Shown here in pieces: positions 7,813 to 16,945 of a stretch of 64,000 nucleotides of DNA (its first letter is position 1; each line of letters starts with the position of its first letter). Source of the stretch: JBMNKL01 sp050952225 (GTDB taxonomy: Bacteria; Bacillota; Clostridia; Acetivibrionales; DTU013); contig JBMNKL010000001.1 of assembly GCA_050952225.1 (NCBI GenBank), forward strand, positions 248,001 to 312,000, given 5' to 3'. A model generated the notes under the pieces. It saw nothing but the letters and a program-made list of their open reading frames with translations, was not told where the DNA came from and ran no database searches. The position numbers were made by a program, and so were the translations under genes.

Positions 7813-8486
7813 ATGAATAAAATTGGATTTATTGGCTTCGGCAGTACGGGAAGCATGCTTATAAAGGCCTTTATAGAATACGGACAGGTAAGACAGGAGC
7901 AGATTGTTGTCACAAGAAAAGATAAAAGCAGGCTTGATGAAATAAAGAAAACCTGGCCCGAAATCAGCATTGCCCAAGATGCCGTCGAAGTCGTAAGAAA
8001 CGCGGAATATATATTTATTTGCGTAAAGCCCCTCACTGGTTTGCCATAATGATAAAGTCAACCGAAGAAGCCTCGGGCTGCATAGAATCACTGCTTGGGA
8101 ATATAGGCAGAGTATGGCGGATTGATGAAAGGGATTTTGATTTTGCATCCACGTTTACCAGCTGCGGACCCGGTTTATTTGCTGCCATATTTCAAGAACT
8201 TGTTGAAACTGGCTTAAGGTATACCAACAGCTTTGGAAAAGAGGAAATAACAGAAATGATACTTCAAACACTACACGGGACATCCAGGTTGATGCTGGAA
8301 AAAAAGCTGGGCTTCCGCGACGTCATCTTAAGAGTGGCAACAAAAGGCGGTATAACAGAGGAAGGAGTCAAGGTGATTGGAAAAGGCCTCCCGCGGGTGT
8401 TCGATGAAATGCTTGGACAGTGTATGAATAAGCGTAAAGCTATTAGTGAGAAAGTATCCTATGAATTCAGGGATATTTGCAAATAG
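7813..8486 (+). pseudogene. ProC/ComER-like pyrroline-5-carboxylate reductase remnant
   Basis: The first 75 codons encode a Rossmann N-terminus (MNKIGFIGFGSTGSML, YIFICVKP) of the pyrroline-5-carboxylate reductase family. The frame then stops at 8049, and the remainder continues in another frame from about 8060 with SLLGNIGRVWRIDE, FTSCGPGLFAAIFQELVE and the C-terminal dimerisation helices (MILQTLHGTSRLML, ATKGGITEEGVKVI). Roughly 60-70 residues expected between the halves are missing, so an internal deletion rather than a single-base error broke it. Start ATG follows CCAGGAGGG; TTGACA at 7758-7763 is a likely -35. Divergent from the ferredoxin remnant. Confidence 0.75.
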
Positions 8487-8520
8487 CATATATTCCCGGA
8501 TTATCAATAATCCTTGAAAT

Positions 8521-8550
8521 TTGCACGATTCAGGGCTAATGTAGTATAAT
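8521..8550 (+). promoter_or_regulatory. Promoter of the M-box/corA transcript
   Basis: TTGCAC (8521-8526), 18-base spacer, TATAAT (8545-8550), about 50 bases upstream of the riboswitch. Confidence 0.75.
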
Positions 8551-8600
8551 GATATTGAAATAGAAAAAATATAGGTGTATAATTACATTTGCAAATCAAT

Positions 8601-8802
8601 ATCGTTAGGTGAGGCTACTGTACAGATACACGCTGCTGCCCGGAAACATCGAGAGATGCCAATGGGTTAACAGGTATTACCGAAGTAAGGTTTTACTTAA
8701 CGTAGCTGGATTTGGTATTCCAAAGCTGTACAGTGCTAAAGCTCAACGAGTGATAGGTAATATATTGTTTTTAAATCCGTCACTCGGTGGGACGGTTTTT
8801 TT
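8601..8802 (+). ncRNA. M-box (ykoK) Mg2+ riboswitch with terminator
   Basis: The conserved M-box signatures occur in order: GTTAGGTGAGGCT, CGCTGCTGCCC, GATGCCAATGGGTTAACAG, GTAGCTGGATTTGG and TACAGTGCTAAAGCTC. P1 pairs TCGTT (8602-8606) with AACGA (8745-8749). Downstream, CCGTC (8778-8782) and GACGG (8791-8795) followed by seven T form a terminator. The segment CGAGTGA (8747-8753) at the aptamer end can instead pair with TCACTCG (8780-8786), an antiterminator that breaks both P1 and the terminator. By the established mechanism, high Mg2+ stabilises the aptamer and ends transcription before corA. Confidence 0.93.
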
Positions 8803-8836
8803 AATGTATTTAGAACTATTAAAAGGGGTGAACGGT

Positions 8837-8932
8837 ATGGATTGTGACGCCGGTGGAAGTAGTCACTTACGATGCTTTGCTCTGTTCAGGGTTTTATTTG
8901 CCATGCCGTTCGGGTGGCCCGACACGGTATAG
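8837..8932 (+). CDS. 31-codon leader ORF between riboswitch and corA
   Basis: ATG at 8837 has a good Shine-Dalgarno (AGGGGTGA) and opens 31 codons (MDCDAGG ... GWPDTV) ending TAG at 8930-8932, 44 bases before corA. The last codons lie in a strong stem-loop (8901-8935; TGCCGT/ACGGTA outside CGGG-TGG-CCCG). No homologue is recognised. It could be a regulatory leader peptide, part of a second structured RNA, or chance. Translation is inferred only from the ribosome binding site. Confidence 0.4.
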   Translation: MDCDAGGSSHLRCFALFRVLFAMPFGWPDTV

Positions 8933-8976
8933 GCAAGTAATCCCTCTTAAAAATCTTTGGAGAAGAGGGTGATTAT

Positions 8977-9906
8977 ATGCTTGAAATCTTCAAGACGGTA
9001 AATAATGAAATAGTCAGGACAGATGCTTTCGAAGACGGTGTGTGGGTCAACCTGGTAAACCCGAGTGAAGAGGAAATCAATAAAGTCAGTTCAGCTTTAA
9101 ATGTAGAGCACGATTTTCTAAGAGCCGCATTGGACGAGGAAGAAAGGGCAAGAATCGAAAGCGAAAACGGCCAGACGCTTATAATAGTTGATACACCGGT
9201 AACCGAGAAAGAGGACTCCTCGCATTTGTATACAACAATCCCCCTGGGCATTATATTGATCAAACACATAATAATAACGGTTTGCTTAAGCGGGGATACA
9301 TTGCTGAATGATTTCTCGAAAAATAAGGTAAAAGCGTTTTTCACTCAGTACAAGGCAAGGTTTGTACTGCAGATACTCTACAGGAATGCTGCAAAATACT
9401 TGCAGTACCTGAGGCACATTGACAAAATAAGTGCCCGTATAGAGCAGGAACTGCATCAGTCCATGAAAAACAAGGAATTGATACAGATGCTCCGCCTTCA
9501 GAAAAGCCTTGTTTATTTTTCGACCGCGCTGAAATCCAACGAAGTTGTGCTGGAAAAGCTGCTGAAGCACGAATATATAAAAAAATATCCCGAGGATACC
9601 GAATTGCTCGAGGATGCAATTATTGAAAACAGGCAAGCCATTGAAATGGCGAACATTTACAGCAGCATTCTGACCGGAACCATGGACGCTTTTGCTTCGG
9701 TGATTTCAAACAACCTGAATATAGTCATGAAGTTTCTGACATCCGTGACTATTGTTATGGCTATTCCTACGATTGTATCGAGCTTTTTCGGCATGAACGT
9801 AAAACTTCCGCTGACAGGACCATTTTCCTTCTGGATTATATGTTTGATTTCGCTGGTGCTGTGCGTAATTACCGGGTTTGTTCTATACAAGAGGAAACTG
9901 TTTTAA
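8977..9906 (+). CDS. corA: CorA-family divalent cation transporter
   Basis: A 309-residue protein with a long cytoplasmic alpha/beta plus coiled-helix domain and two C-terminal membrane helices. The signature ion-filter motif is FFGMNV near residue 270, between helix 1 (FLTSVTIVMAIPTIVSSF) and helix 2 (WIICLISLVLCVITGFVLY), with a basic KRKLF tail. CorA proteins are pentameric Mg2+ channels gated by cytoplasmic Mg2+. Start ATG follows GGAGAAGAGGGTG. Placement downstream of an M-box riboswitch supports Mg2+ as the substrate. Intact, in contrast to most neighbours in 6-17 kb. Confidence 0.93.
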   Translation: MLEIFKTVNNEIVRTDAFEDGVWVNLVNPSEEEINKVSSALNVEHDFLRAALDEEERARIESENGQTLIIVDTPVTEKEDSSHLYTTIPLGIILIKHIIITVCLSGDTLLNDFSKNKVKAFFTQYKARFVLQILYRNAAKYLQYLRHIDKISARIEQELHQSMKNKELIQMLRLQKSLVYFSTALKSNEVVLEKLLKHEYIKKYPEDTELLEDAIIENRQAIEMANIYSSILTGTMDAFASVISNNLNIVMKFLTSVTIVMAIPTIVSSFFGMNVKLPLTGPFSFWIICLISLVLCVITGFVLYKRKLF

Positions 9907-9927
9907 AAAGGTCATACAATTCCGATG

Positions 9928-9965
9928 GCTCCTTCTTTAGCTCAGCTGCATTGAAGGAGCTTTTT
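9928..9965 (+). terminator. Terminator of corA
   Basis: GCTCCTTC (9928-9935) pairs with GAAGGAGC (9953-9960), followed by five T. Confidence 0.85.
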
Positions 9966-10011
9966 ATACCCGCTCGTCACCAATACTCCCGGTAAAACAT
10001 GTCCGGTATCA

Positions 10012-10236
10012 TTACCTTTCGCATAAATTCCCCATGCCGTCGTAAAAGCTTTCGTCGGGCTTTCTTAAGATTCCCTGGCTGTCATAGTATTCTTCATCTG
10101 CCCGTCTCAATATTCCCAGGTAATCAAAATAATCCTCGCCCGGTTCGCGCAATATTCCCTCTTTGTCAAGGTAGCTTTCCCCGGGACTTCGCAGATTCCC
10201 CTGCCCGTCATAAAACTTTTCCTTAAGGGAATACAA
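10012..10236 (-). CDS. Small tandem-repeat protein (five 15-residue repeats)
   Basis: A 74-residue protein that is almost entirely a repeat with consensus [FY]-[YFL]-D-x2-G-[IN]-L-R-x-[PA]-x-E-[DSE] repeated five times, for example YLDKEGILREPGED and YYDSQGILRKPDES. Start is TTG at 10234-10236 after AAAGGAGAG, since no ATG fits. No signal peptide or membrane segment. The acidic/aromatic repeat could form short beta-hairpins, but I know no function for it. TATAAT-like sequence lies about 30 bases upstream. Confidence 0.55.
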   Translation of the reverse strand: MYSLKEKFYDGQGNLRSPGESYLDKEGILREPGEDYFDYLGILRRADEEYYDSQGILRKPDESFYDGMGNLCER

Positions 10237-10276
10237 AAAATCTACTCTCCTTTATTGTAATACAGTATATATTATA

Positions 10277-10426
10277 TCACAGAAATCGGATGGTTTTCTT
10301 CCATTCTTGTGCCATCGTTTTTGTCAAACCGTACTCCCCCGCCTCATCGTTTTTTGTGCACAGATGTGCCGCCAGTTTGTCCGGCGGTTTCCCGATATTT
10401 TTTATTTCTTGATACCATATGGATAA
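10277..10426 (-). pseudogene. Possible coding remnant, unidentified
   Basis: In the otherwise empty 10237-10546 gap, one minus-strand frame is open for about 49 codons with coding-like composition (PPDKLAAHLCTKNDEAGEYG, then TMAQEWKKTIRFL and stop). It has no start codon or ribosome binding site and is bounded upstream by TGA. I do not recognise the family. It is listed because the surroundings are rich in decayed genes; it may be chance. Confidence 0.25.
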
Positions 10427-10443
10427 TCAGGCAATAAATTTGT

Positions 10444-10449
10444 TATAAT
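10444..10449 (+). promoter_or_regulatory. Candidate -10 element for cmk
   Basis: TATAAT about 100 bases upstream of the cmk start; a -35 at normal spacing (TGGATA) is poor. A GC-rich segment lies between it and the AAGGAGAG ribosome binding site. Confidence 0.35.
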
Positions 10450-10546
10450 CTCCTTAGCAGTCAAATCCGTACATGCCGTCCGGCTCCGCATTACCGCGCG
10501 GGAGCGGGATGGGCGACGGGATGCACGGTTTTCAAGGAGAGAAGCA

Positions 10547-11108
10547 ATGAATAACAGCGGAAAATTCATAAAAATTTCTATAACCGGTGATTTAGGCAGC
10601 GGAAAGTCTACCGTATGCAACTATCTTAAGGAACGTTACGGCTTGAAAGTATACTCTACAGGCCAAATACAGCGCTCGCTCGCAAAGAAGCATAATATGG
10701 ACGTGCTGGCATTTAACAAGTTCATGGAAACACATCCGGAAATAGATGAGGAAATCGACGCCGAACTTGTAAAGCTGGGCAAACGTGACGAAGATATGGT
10801 GTTTGATTCCAGAATGGCCTGGCATTTTGTGCCCGATTCATTCAAGGTATACCTCACGGTAGATATTGACGAGGCGGCCCGCAGGGTAATGAAGGACCAA
10901 AGGGGAGAAGTGGAGAAGTACCCTGAGCGCCGACGCTGCCAGGGCGTCATTGGCAGCAAGGAAAAAAAGCGAGAATCTCAGGTATATTACCAAGTACGGT
11001 GTTGACTGTTCAAACCTTGATAACTATGACCTTGTAATCGATACAACAAATATTTCGCCCGAGGAAGCAGCAGAAAGAATCATGTCGGAGTACCGGCGGC
11101 GCAGGTAA
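10547..11108 (+). pseudogene. cmk: (d)CMP kinase-like P-loop kinase, frameshifted
   Basis: The N-terminal 125 codons encode a cytidylate-kinase-like fold: P-loop GDLGSGKST, the STGQIQRSLA lid/NMP-binding segment, FDSRMAWHFV and the TVDIDEAARRV core strand-helix. After EVEKY the frame is lost at a run of three C (10921-10923). Removing one C restores L-S-A-D-A-A-R ... RYITKYGVDCSN ... DLVIDTTNISPEEAAERI through a stop at 11106-11108, a normal kinase end. So a single-base insertion (or assembly error) splits the gene. The protein is nearer the short (d)CMP-kinase-like family than canonical bacterial Cmk, so its substrate is inferred. Start follows AAGGAGAG. Confidence 0.75.
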
Positions 11109-11124
11109 ACCGCCCGGACAGGGA

Positions 11125-11191
11125 GAGACATGGGGACAGTTACCTGAGACATGGGACAAGGTACCTGTTCTCATGTCTCTCTATTTTTTTC
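11125..11191 (+). terminator. Duplicated GAGACATGGG repeat and terminator after cmk
   Basis: Two 21-base direct repeats sit end to end (11125-11145 and 11146-11166), sharing GAGACATGGG and TACCT. The second forms a long hairpin with GTTCTCATGTCTC (to 11179) followed by T7. GGGACA...GGTACCT motifs of this kind are common as dispersed REP-like units in clostridial genomes (recollection, not checked). Confidence 0.65.
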
Positions 11192-11260
11192 GCATGTTCC
11201 CAACCAATAGACCCCTTCATATTATGTACTGTTAGCTTATGTAAATTGAAGGGTGGTCAT

Positions 11261-12083
11261 ATGAATTCATTAAAGATAGGGGATTATGTGACAAGGAAAT
11301 CCTATGGCGGCGATATTCAATTCGAAATTACCGATATAATAACCAGGAGCAACGGCAGACGGATATATATATTGCGGGGAGTGCTTTACAGGATTATTGC
11401 CGATTCCGATGAAAGCGACCTCGAATGGAAAAACCCACAGGAAGTCCGGAACGAGATTGAAAGCAGAATCATGACAAGGGGTATGCACCATGTGTCCCGG
11501 GGTTTTTCATTCCTCCGCAGTTTTCTGAGGGCAAGGGGCAAGCCCGGCACAATACTCCATATTGACTCAAGCGCGGATTTTCTTGAAATGTGCCAAAACT
11601 ACTACAGCGACGCAAAAATAAAAGCATACGGCCGCGTCATACCGGAGAGCGAACAGCCCGCAAGTATACGGCCGCTGCTGTCCGGGACCAAGGCCGACAT
11701 ATTGATTGTTACCGGGCACGACGGCTTTAAGAAAGAACCAGTCGAAAATAAATTCTCTGGATAGCTACAGGAATTCAAAGTACTTTATTCAATCGGTACA
11801 GGAAGCAAGGAAATATGAGAAAAGCTATGACAAGCTCTGCATATTCGCCGGGGCGTGCCAATCCTTCTATGAAGGCATAATTGAAGCAGGCGCCAACTTT
11901 GCAAGCTCGCCCGCGAGGATATTGATACACGCGCTGGATCCTGCCAAGGTCGGTGATAGAATAGCTCTTACGGATTCCAGGGTATACGTGACACAGGAGC
12001 AAATTGCAAAGCTGACGCAATCAGGCCTCAAGGGCATCGGCGGGATAAAGTCAAGAGGGCACTACATTGTTAATAAAAACTGA
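11261..12083 (+). pseudogene. yabG: Sporulation-specific protease YabG, frameshifted
   Basis: YabG is a mother-cell cysteine-type protease that trims spore coat proteins (peptidase U57 family). The N-terminal half (MNSLKIGDYVTRKSYGGDI, VTGHDGFKK) and C-terminal half (INSLDSYRNSKYFIQSV, CIFAGACQSFYE, SPARILIHALDPAKV, SRGHYIVNKN) are both well conserved but lie in different frames. The break is at about 11731-11736 in an A/G-rich run: removing one base joins FKK to NQSKIN. ATG 11261 follows AAGGGTGG. In the reading frame given, the product ends early after the insertion, so the protease is probably inactive unless the indel is a sequence error. Confidence 0.82.
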
Positions 12084-12085
12084 AG

Positions 12086-12184
12086 AGTGCTATGGGACGG
12101 AGGACAAGTGACAAGGAGGCTGTATCCTTTCCGCCTTGCCCTTCCTGTCCCCCTGTCCGCTTCAGCATGTCCCCTATTAGCACT
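12086..12184. repeat. Long imperfect inverted repeat between convergent genes
   Basis: AGTGCTA (12086-12092) pairs with TAGCACT (12178-12184), with further imperfect pairing of GGGAC/GGACA-rich segments inside. It separates yabG from the convergent YcdB/SLH gene and probably acts as a bidirectional terminator. Confidence 0.4.
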
Positions 12185-14344
12185 ATATTTGCAGGTAGTT
12201 ATAGATCATTACCGCGCTTTCTCCCCTGGTAATCTTGTCTTTCGGCCTGAAATCCACGTTTCCGCCTTCCACTATTCCAAGCCCGGCCGCAATAACCGCA
12301 TAGCCTTCCAGTCCCGGGCTTATGCCGGATTTATCCTTGAAGCTGATATTGAAGATACCCTTGATATCGGCGACCCTGTCAAACTTGAGAGCCCGTATCA
12401 GGTATTTTACCGCTTCTTCCCTCGTTACGTTATTATCGGGCGCCCTTTCGTCCTCTTTTATGACTCCTTCTCTCATCAGGTATGCGTATAATCTATTTAT
12501 ATCCTCGTCCGTTCTTTCCGTTATAACGGGCTCGTAATAATTCATGGTCTTTGAAAGCAGCGTCAGAAAATCCAGCTGCGTAATCAACGTATCGGGTTTA
12601 AACTCCGTGCCTCCCAGGTGTATGCCGTTTTCGGCAAGAACCGTGATTTGTTTCTCGGCCGCATTTCCCTTAATGTCGGTATATCTGACCCTCTCAGGCT
12701 CTTTGTATTCCGTTCCGTCGCTGTTTAGCAATTTACCGCTGTTTGCCCCGATAATGAACGGCTTGCCTGATTTTAACACGTACACAAGCATTGCCTTCGC
12801 GTTTTCCGGAACATCCGGCGGATAAATATTCTTCGGCGGCTTCCTGGTAATCAAATTTATATTGAAGCTCAAGCCCTACATTTTCAAAAAGTTTTTGGCA
12901 AGCCTCTCCGGCGCCGATAACCTGCTCTTCCGGGAACTCAATGTCGTACCAGTTCAAATTGAAGTTTATAATCATTTCATTTACATTATCGTAATAAACG
13001 TTAATGCCGTTGTTCGGAAAAGGTATGCCGTTAACCAGCCTGGAATAAACAAGGCTGTACTCCCTTTCAGGCGCCGTACCAGTTATATAGTCCTCGCTGG
13101 CTATCTTGTCATATTCCAATTGGCTATAATATTGCGGGTAATACCTTTTAAGAAACGTATCCACTTCTGCCTTCACCGCTGTCACGCTTTTTTTAGGTTT
13201 CGCTGATTCGGGCTCCGGAGCTCTCCTGTAGAAGCTGGTTATCACACCGGTTTTCGCGTCGATTGAAACATTGACATAATCATTCACCGCCGTTTCTTCC
13301 GCCGGCTTCCTGAAATTCAGCGACCACACATATTTGCTTTCCTCGGGCCAGCTGGTATTCAGGTTATACCCCTGCAGCTTATGGTTCTCGGAAATACCCA
13401 GGTATTCGGCTCTCCTGGCGATCTTTTCCGCATCTTCCCTGGAAATCAGCTTTGCCGCTTCCCGGACGGCTTCCTGTTCCTCGGGGCTGAGCTGAACTCC
13501 GCCTTCGCCAGCTCGCTTGTAGAGCCGCCTTCTTTTGCATCTCGGCCGTCGCCTCATCGGCGTAAACACCATAATAACCGCCTGAAATCCTTCGCCTTTC
13601 ACCGGTAAACGCGTCAATTCCATACCTGCTGTTTTCATAAATGGGGATATAAGCAAGATAAGTGTTTATCGCATCATCTTTTTTAGTATACTTATAAACC
13701 AGCCGCATCCCAAGATTTCCGGCATAAGCCTGCTCCGCTTCCTCCATGGACAGAACTCCGTCCGGCGGCGGGAACGACTTGATATCCGACCACTGGCGCG
13801 AATAATTCTGCAGCGCCCCGGTATCACGGTTTATGTTCACGTATACCCTGTCATTGTAAAACGGTATACCGTCAACTACCCTGTAATAATTGAAATAATA
13901 ACTGGAATCCATAATATTTCCCTGGTAATAATAATCTTCTTCCCTGAGCTCCTTCAAGAGCCCCGGCGCAATTAATTCAATATGCGCCTCGGCCTTTTCC
14001 CTGGCTTCCTGCCTGCTCAGCTTCGGCAGCTTTTTCGCTGTTTTGTAATCATCTCGCGAATATTTATTGTACTCGGTTATCATTCCATTCTCGTCTATGC
14101 ACACATATATGCTGGTTGAATTTATAGTATCCTTACTGTCCCAGCTTAGCCGGTATACCTGCTTACCGCCCGAAGTGCCGATGCTTGAGCTGAATTTGTA
14201 ATCGTCGGGTATTGCAAATTTTGTTTTTGCAATCTTGATTGCGTTTTCAAGCCCCTTATCCATGCTTGCCGTCATGCCCCAAACAGGTGTCGCGAGCATA
14301 AAAATGAAAATAAGAGATAATAGAAGCGATAATTTTCTTTTCAC
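12183..14344 (-). pseudogene. YcdB/YcdC-domain protein with C-terminal SLH repeats, frameshifted
   Basis: Three consecutive minus-strand frames make one protein of about 720 residues. It has a signal peptide (SLLLSLIFIFMLATPVWG), two YcdB/YcdC-type modules (FNYYRVVDGIPFYNDRV and YSRLVNGIPFPNNGINVY), and C-terminal SLH-like segments (YTDIKGNAAEKQITVLAENG, FRPKDKITRGESAVMIYNY). Frame is lost at about 13480-13525 (possibly two indels) and again at about 12835-12860, where KFDYQ is followed out of frame by PPKNIYPPDV. GTG 14342-14344 follows AAGGATTG and is the likely start. Presumably a cell-surface protein; function unknown. The frameshifts make it a probable pseudogene. Confidence 0.7.
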
Positions 14345-14381
14345 CCGGATCAATCCTTTACATTGAATTTGTATTGCCTTT

Positions 14382-15666
14382 TCAGGCCAATACAATTAAT
14401 ATAGACGCGCTTAACCGGAAATACGTTCCAATTATATGGATACGTACAGAGTGATTATATCTTCTGTCCGCCAGGACAAGTATGCCCCCGCCGATTGGCC
14501 TTTCTTCCCCCTTGTACGACGGCCTGTTTACAAGCTTCCCTTCAAGAAGCATTTCCGTAGAGGCGCCGCCGTCCAGCATGGCTGCGTCCTTTACGCCGTA
14601 GTCTGCCAGGTATTCCGCCAGTTCCTTCCCGGTAAATCCGGCGCTGTACCCGGGCTGCCTGCCGTCCACGGTAAAGAGGATTACCGTTCCGTCCCATTTG
14701 ACCCCGACGGCCGTCCTTGGGTCGCGGTTAGTCAACACCCCTACCCACGCATCCTTCTCCTTGACGACCGGCACGCCGTCCTTTACCAGCCAGCAGCCGC
14801 ATTCATAAGCTTGCGTATCGCTGCTTATCTCAGGCTGGTGCATAAGTTCAACGGTATCGCCTGCCCTGACAGGCAGTTCTACCCCTGCGTACCGGCGCAC
14901 GTCAAAAAAGGATATCAACATGCCGTTTTCCGGTATCCATGCCTCGGCGGGATAATCTGCAACTTTAGTTACCACGCCGTTCTCAACAGTTGCAGTAATA
15001 TTTTTTACGTCCGCCCGGTTGGTCATGCCGTAAACGGGCGTATAAACGGCTGTTTGCTTTCCGCCGGCAGGAAAGTTCAGCTTGTCGACAGGCAAAATAA
15101 AGGCCTCTTCCACGGTTGTGGCCGGGTTCGGTTTGCGGCTGCGGTTTCGGTATCGGTTCGGGGCTCTGCTGCCGGAGAACCCCTCTTTACCTTGATGTAT
15201 AGCTTGCTTTCGATTTCTCTAAACCCGGCTTTCCCGTCGCTTATGAGAAATACGGGATATTCGCCCGTTGACGCCGATATAATCTCGCCGTCTATAACGA
15301 CCATCCCCGAAGGCAGCCCGTACTCGCGGAAAAAACCGCCGTTCACGGCGGCGTACGCATTTTTCCGCGATGCCATTTCGCTGAGCTTTTCAAAACCATA
15401 TATCAAATCATGTGACAACACCGGCATTATCTTGACACCCGGCGCGCCGGGGTCTATTTCCAAAATGTTGATCTCCTGGTTCAGCCCGTTGATTGTTTCG
15501 GTCCGGTGAATATAGCTGACATGACTTTCAACCGCATCCGGCGTGTTATCCACAGGTTCCTGTGCGTACAGGCGGGGCTTCTGTCCGGCCGGCGGGCTCT
15601 GCTTCTGCCGCTCTTAAATAAAAAAAGCCCTGCATAAAGCAATGTGCAGGACATTATCAGAATCAA
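14382..15666 (-). pseudogene. Phosphodiester glycosidase (NAGPA-type) domain protein, frameshifted
   Basis: A membrane-anchored or exported protein: N-terminal hydrophobic helix (LILIMSCTLLYAGLFLF), a linker, then a NAGPA/phosphodiester-glycosidase domain with AAVNGGFF, LPSGMVVIDG, VLTNRDPRTAVG, LFTVDGRQPGYS, and DAAMLDGGASTEM. The three pieces lie in different frames: one shift at about 15603-15610, just after a T7 run and an AAG/AAA ambiguity, and another at about 15110-15170. Domains of this family in Firmicutes are associated with cell-wall exopolysaccharide or phosphodiester-linked sugars. It follows flgJ at once, with its presumed start close to the flgJ stop. Confidence 0.75.
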
Positions 15667-15691
15667 AGAATATGCTAAATACCTTTTTGAC

Positions 15692-16081
15692 TTAAATTTC
15701 TCCCGTTTTCTTCACTTTGCCTTGTGCCATGCCGTATTGCCCGGACAATTGCCTGTAAAGCGACTCTGCCAGGCCGAAGCTTCCCGTTTTTGACGCCTGC
15801 TCCATAAGCTGTTCGTCATACATGGATTCGAAAATACCGGTACCCGGATCCTCCTCGATCAGGCCGGATTTAATAACTGTCGCTTTCATCTGTTTATAAA
15901 GAATATTAAGTACTATGGCTTCAAACTCCTGGCACGCCCTTTTCAGTTCCTTGTCGTCATTTTTTTGGGCGGCCTCTTCAAGCCTTTTGGCGAAGCTGTC
16001 GTCCTGGGCCCGGGCCGCCGCCCTCGCCGCGTCGCCGGTATAGCTGTCGATTAAATTGTTGCCTGTCATCACGATTTCCAT
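15692..16081 (-). CDS. flgJ: Rod-binding (FlgJ N-terminal type) protein
   Basis: A 129-residue protein consisting of the rod-binding domain only (EFEAIVLNILYKQMKATV, FESMYDEQLMEQASKTGSFGLAESLYRQL). In the flagellum this domain caps the growing rod; the peptidoglycan hydrolase domain found in proteobacterial FlgJ is absent, as usual in Firmicutes. ATG follows GGAGGCACT. It is intact although the two rod genes just upstream are frameshifted. Confidence 0.85.
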   Translation of the reverse strand: MEIVMTGNNLIDSYTGDAARAAARAQDDSFAKRLEEAAQKNDDKELKRACQEFEAIVLNILYKQMKATVIKSGLIEEDPGTGIFESMYDEQLMEQASKTGSFGLAESLYRQLSGQYGMAQGKVKKTGEI

Positions 16082-16118
16082 AGTGCCTCCGTCAATCCGC
16101 GGCTATATTATCATTCTA

Positions 16119-16920
16119 TTACCTTACCAGGTTGTTGGCAATACCAAGCATTTCATCCGATGATAATATCGCCTTGGAGTTCAGTTCATACACCCTTTGC
16201 GCGACTATCAGCTTTATCATTTCCTCTACCGTCTTTACATTGGAAGACTCAAGAAAATTCTGTATAACCAGGCTTGTCTTTTCGGTTTCCTGAGCCATGA
16301 CGGGCTCGCCTGACGCCGCGGTAGCCCTGTAAAGATTGCGGCCGATAGCCTCAAGGCCGTACCTGTTCTCGAAATAAGCCAGCCCTATTACCTGGCCTGT
16401 CGGAACATTCAGCCCTTCTTCATCGATATAGCTCAATTCCCCGTTCTGAGAAACAATCAAGTCCGACAAGTCAAAATCTATGTAAATCGGAGCTCCCATA
16501 TCATCCAGCACGGCATACCCGTCGGAAGTGGTAAGCATTTTGCCCATATCGGTGATGCTGATCTTGAAACTGCCGTCCCTGGTATAATTTATCTCTCCGG
16601 TCGGCCCCTGTATCATAAAAAAGGCTTCGCCGTCAATATAGAAATCCAGGGCGTTGCCTGTTTCCTCGGGACTCCCCGAGTTCAAAGCTCCTGACCGTCG
16701 CCACCGCGGTAGTGCCATGCCCGACCTGGAGATTGACCGGCCTTCCCCCATCCGGAAGAACGCGTGCCCTGTCCATGGTTTCATAAAGCAGGTCCTTGAA
16801 TTCCACCCGCTCCTTTTTATAAGCCGTGGTATTGACATTTGCAAGATTGTTGGCAATAACGTCAACGTTAAACTGTTGCGCGGTCATTCCTGATGCCGCG
16901 GTCCAAAGCGCTCTCATCAT
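16119..16920 (-). pseudogene. flgG: Flagellar rod protein FlgG-type, frameshifted
   Basis: The N-terminus (MMRALWTAASGMTAQQFNVD, IANNLANVNTTAYKKERVEF) is a classic rod/hook protein start, and the C-terminal part (IDGEAFFMIQGPTGEINYTR, SSNVKTVEEMIKLIVAQRVY, SSDEMLGIANNL) is the matching end. They are in different frames. The break is at a C4 run on the plus strand (16674-16677): taking one G out of the coding-strand G4 joins SFELG to SPEETGNALDF. FlgG forms the distal rod of the basal body. Gene order mbl-flgF-flgG matches mbl-flhO-flhP of Bacillus. Confidence 0.85.
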
Positions 16921-16945
16921 GATAAATTATCCCCCTAAATCGCAT

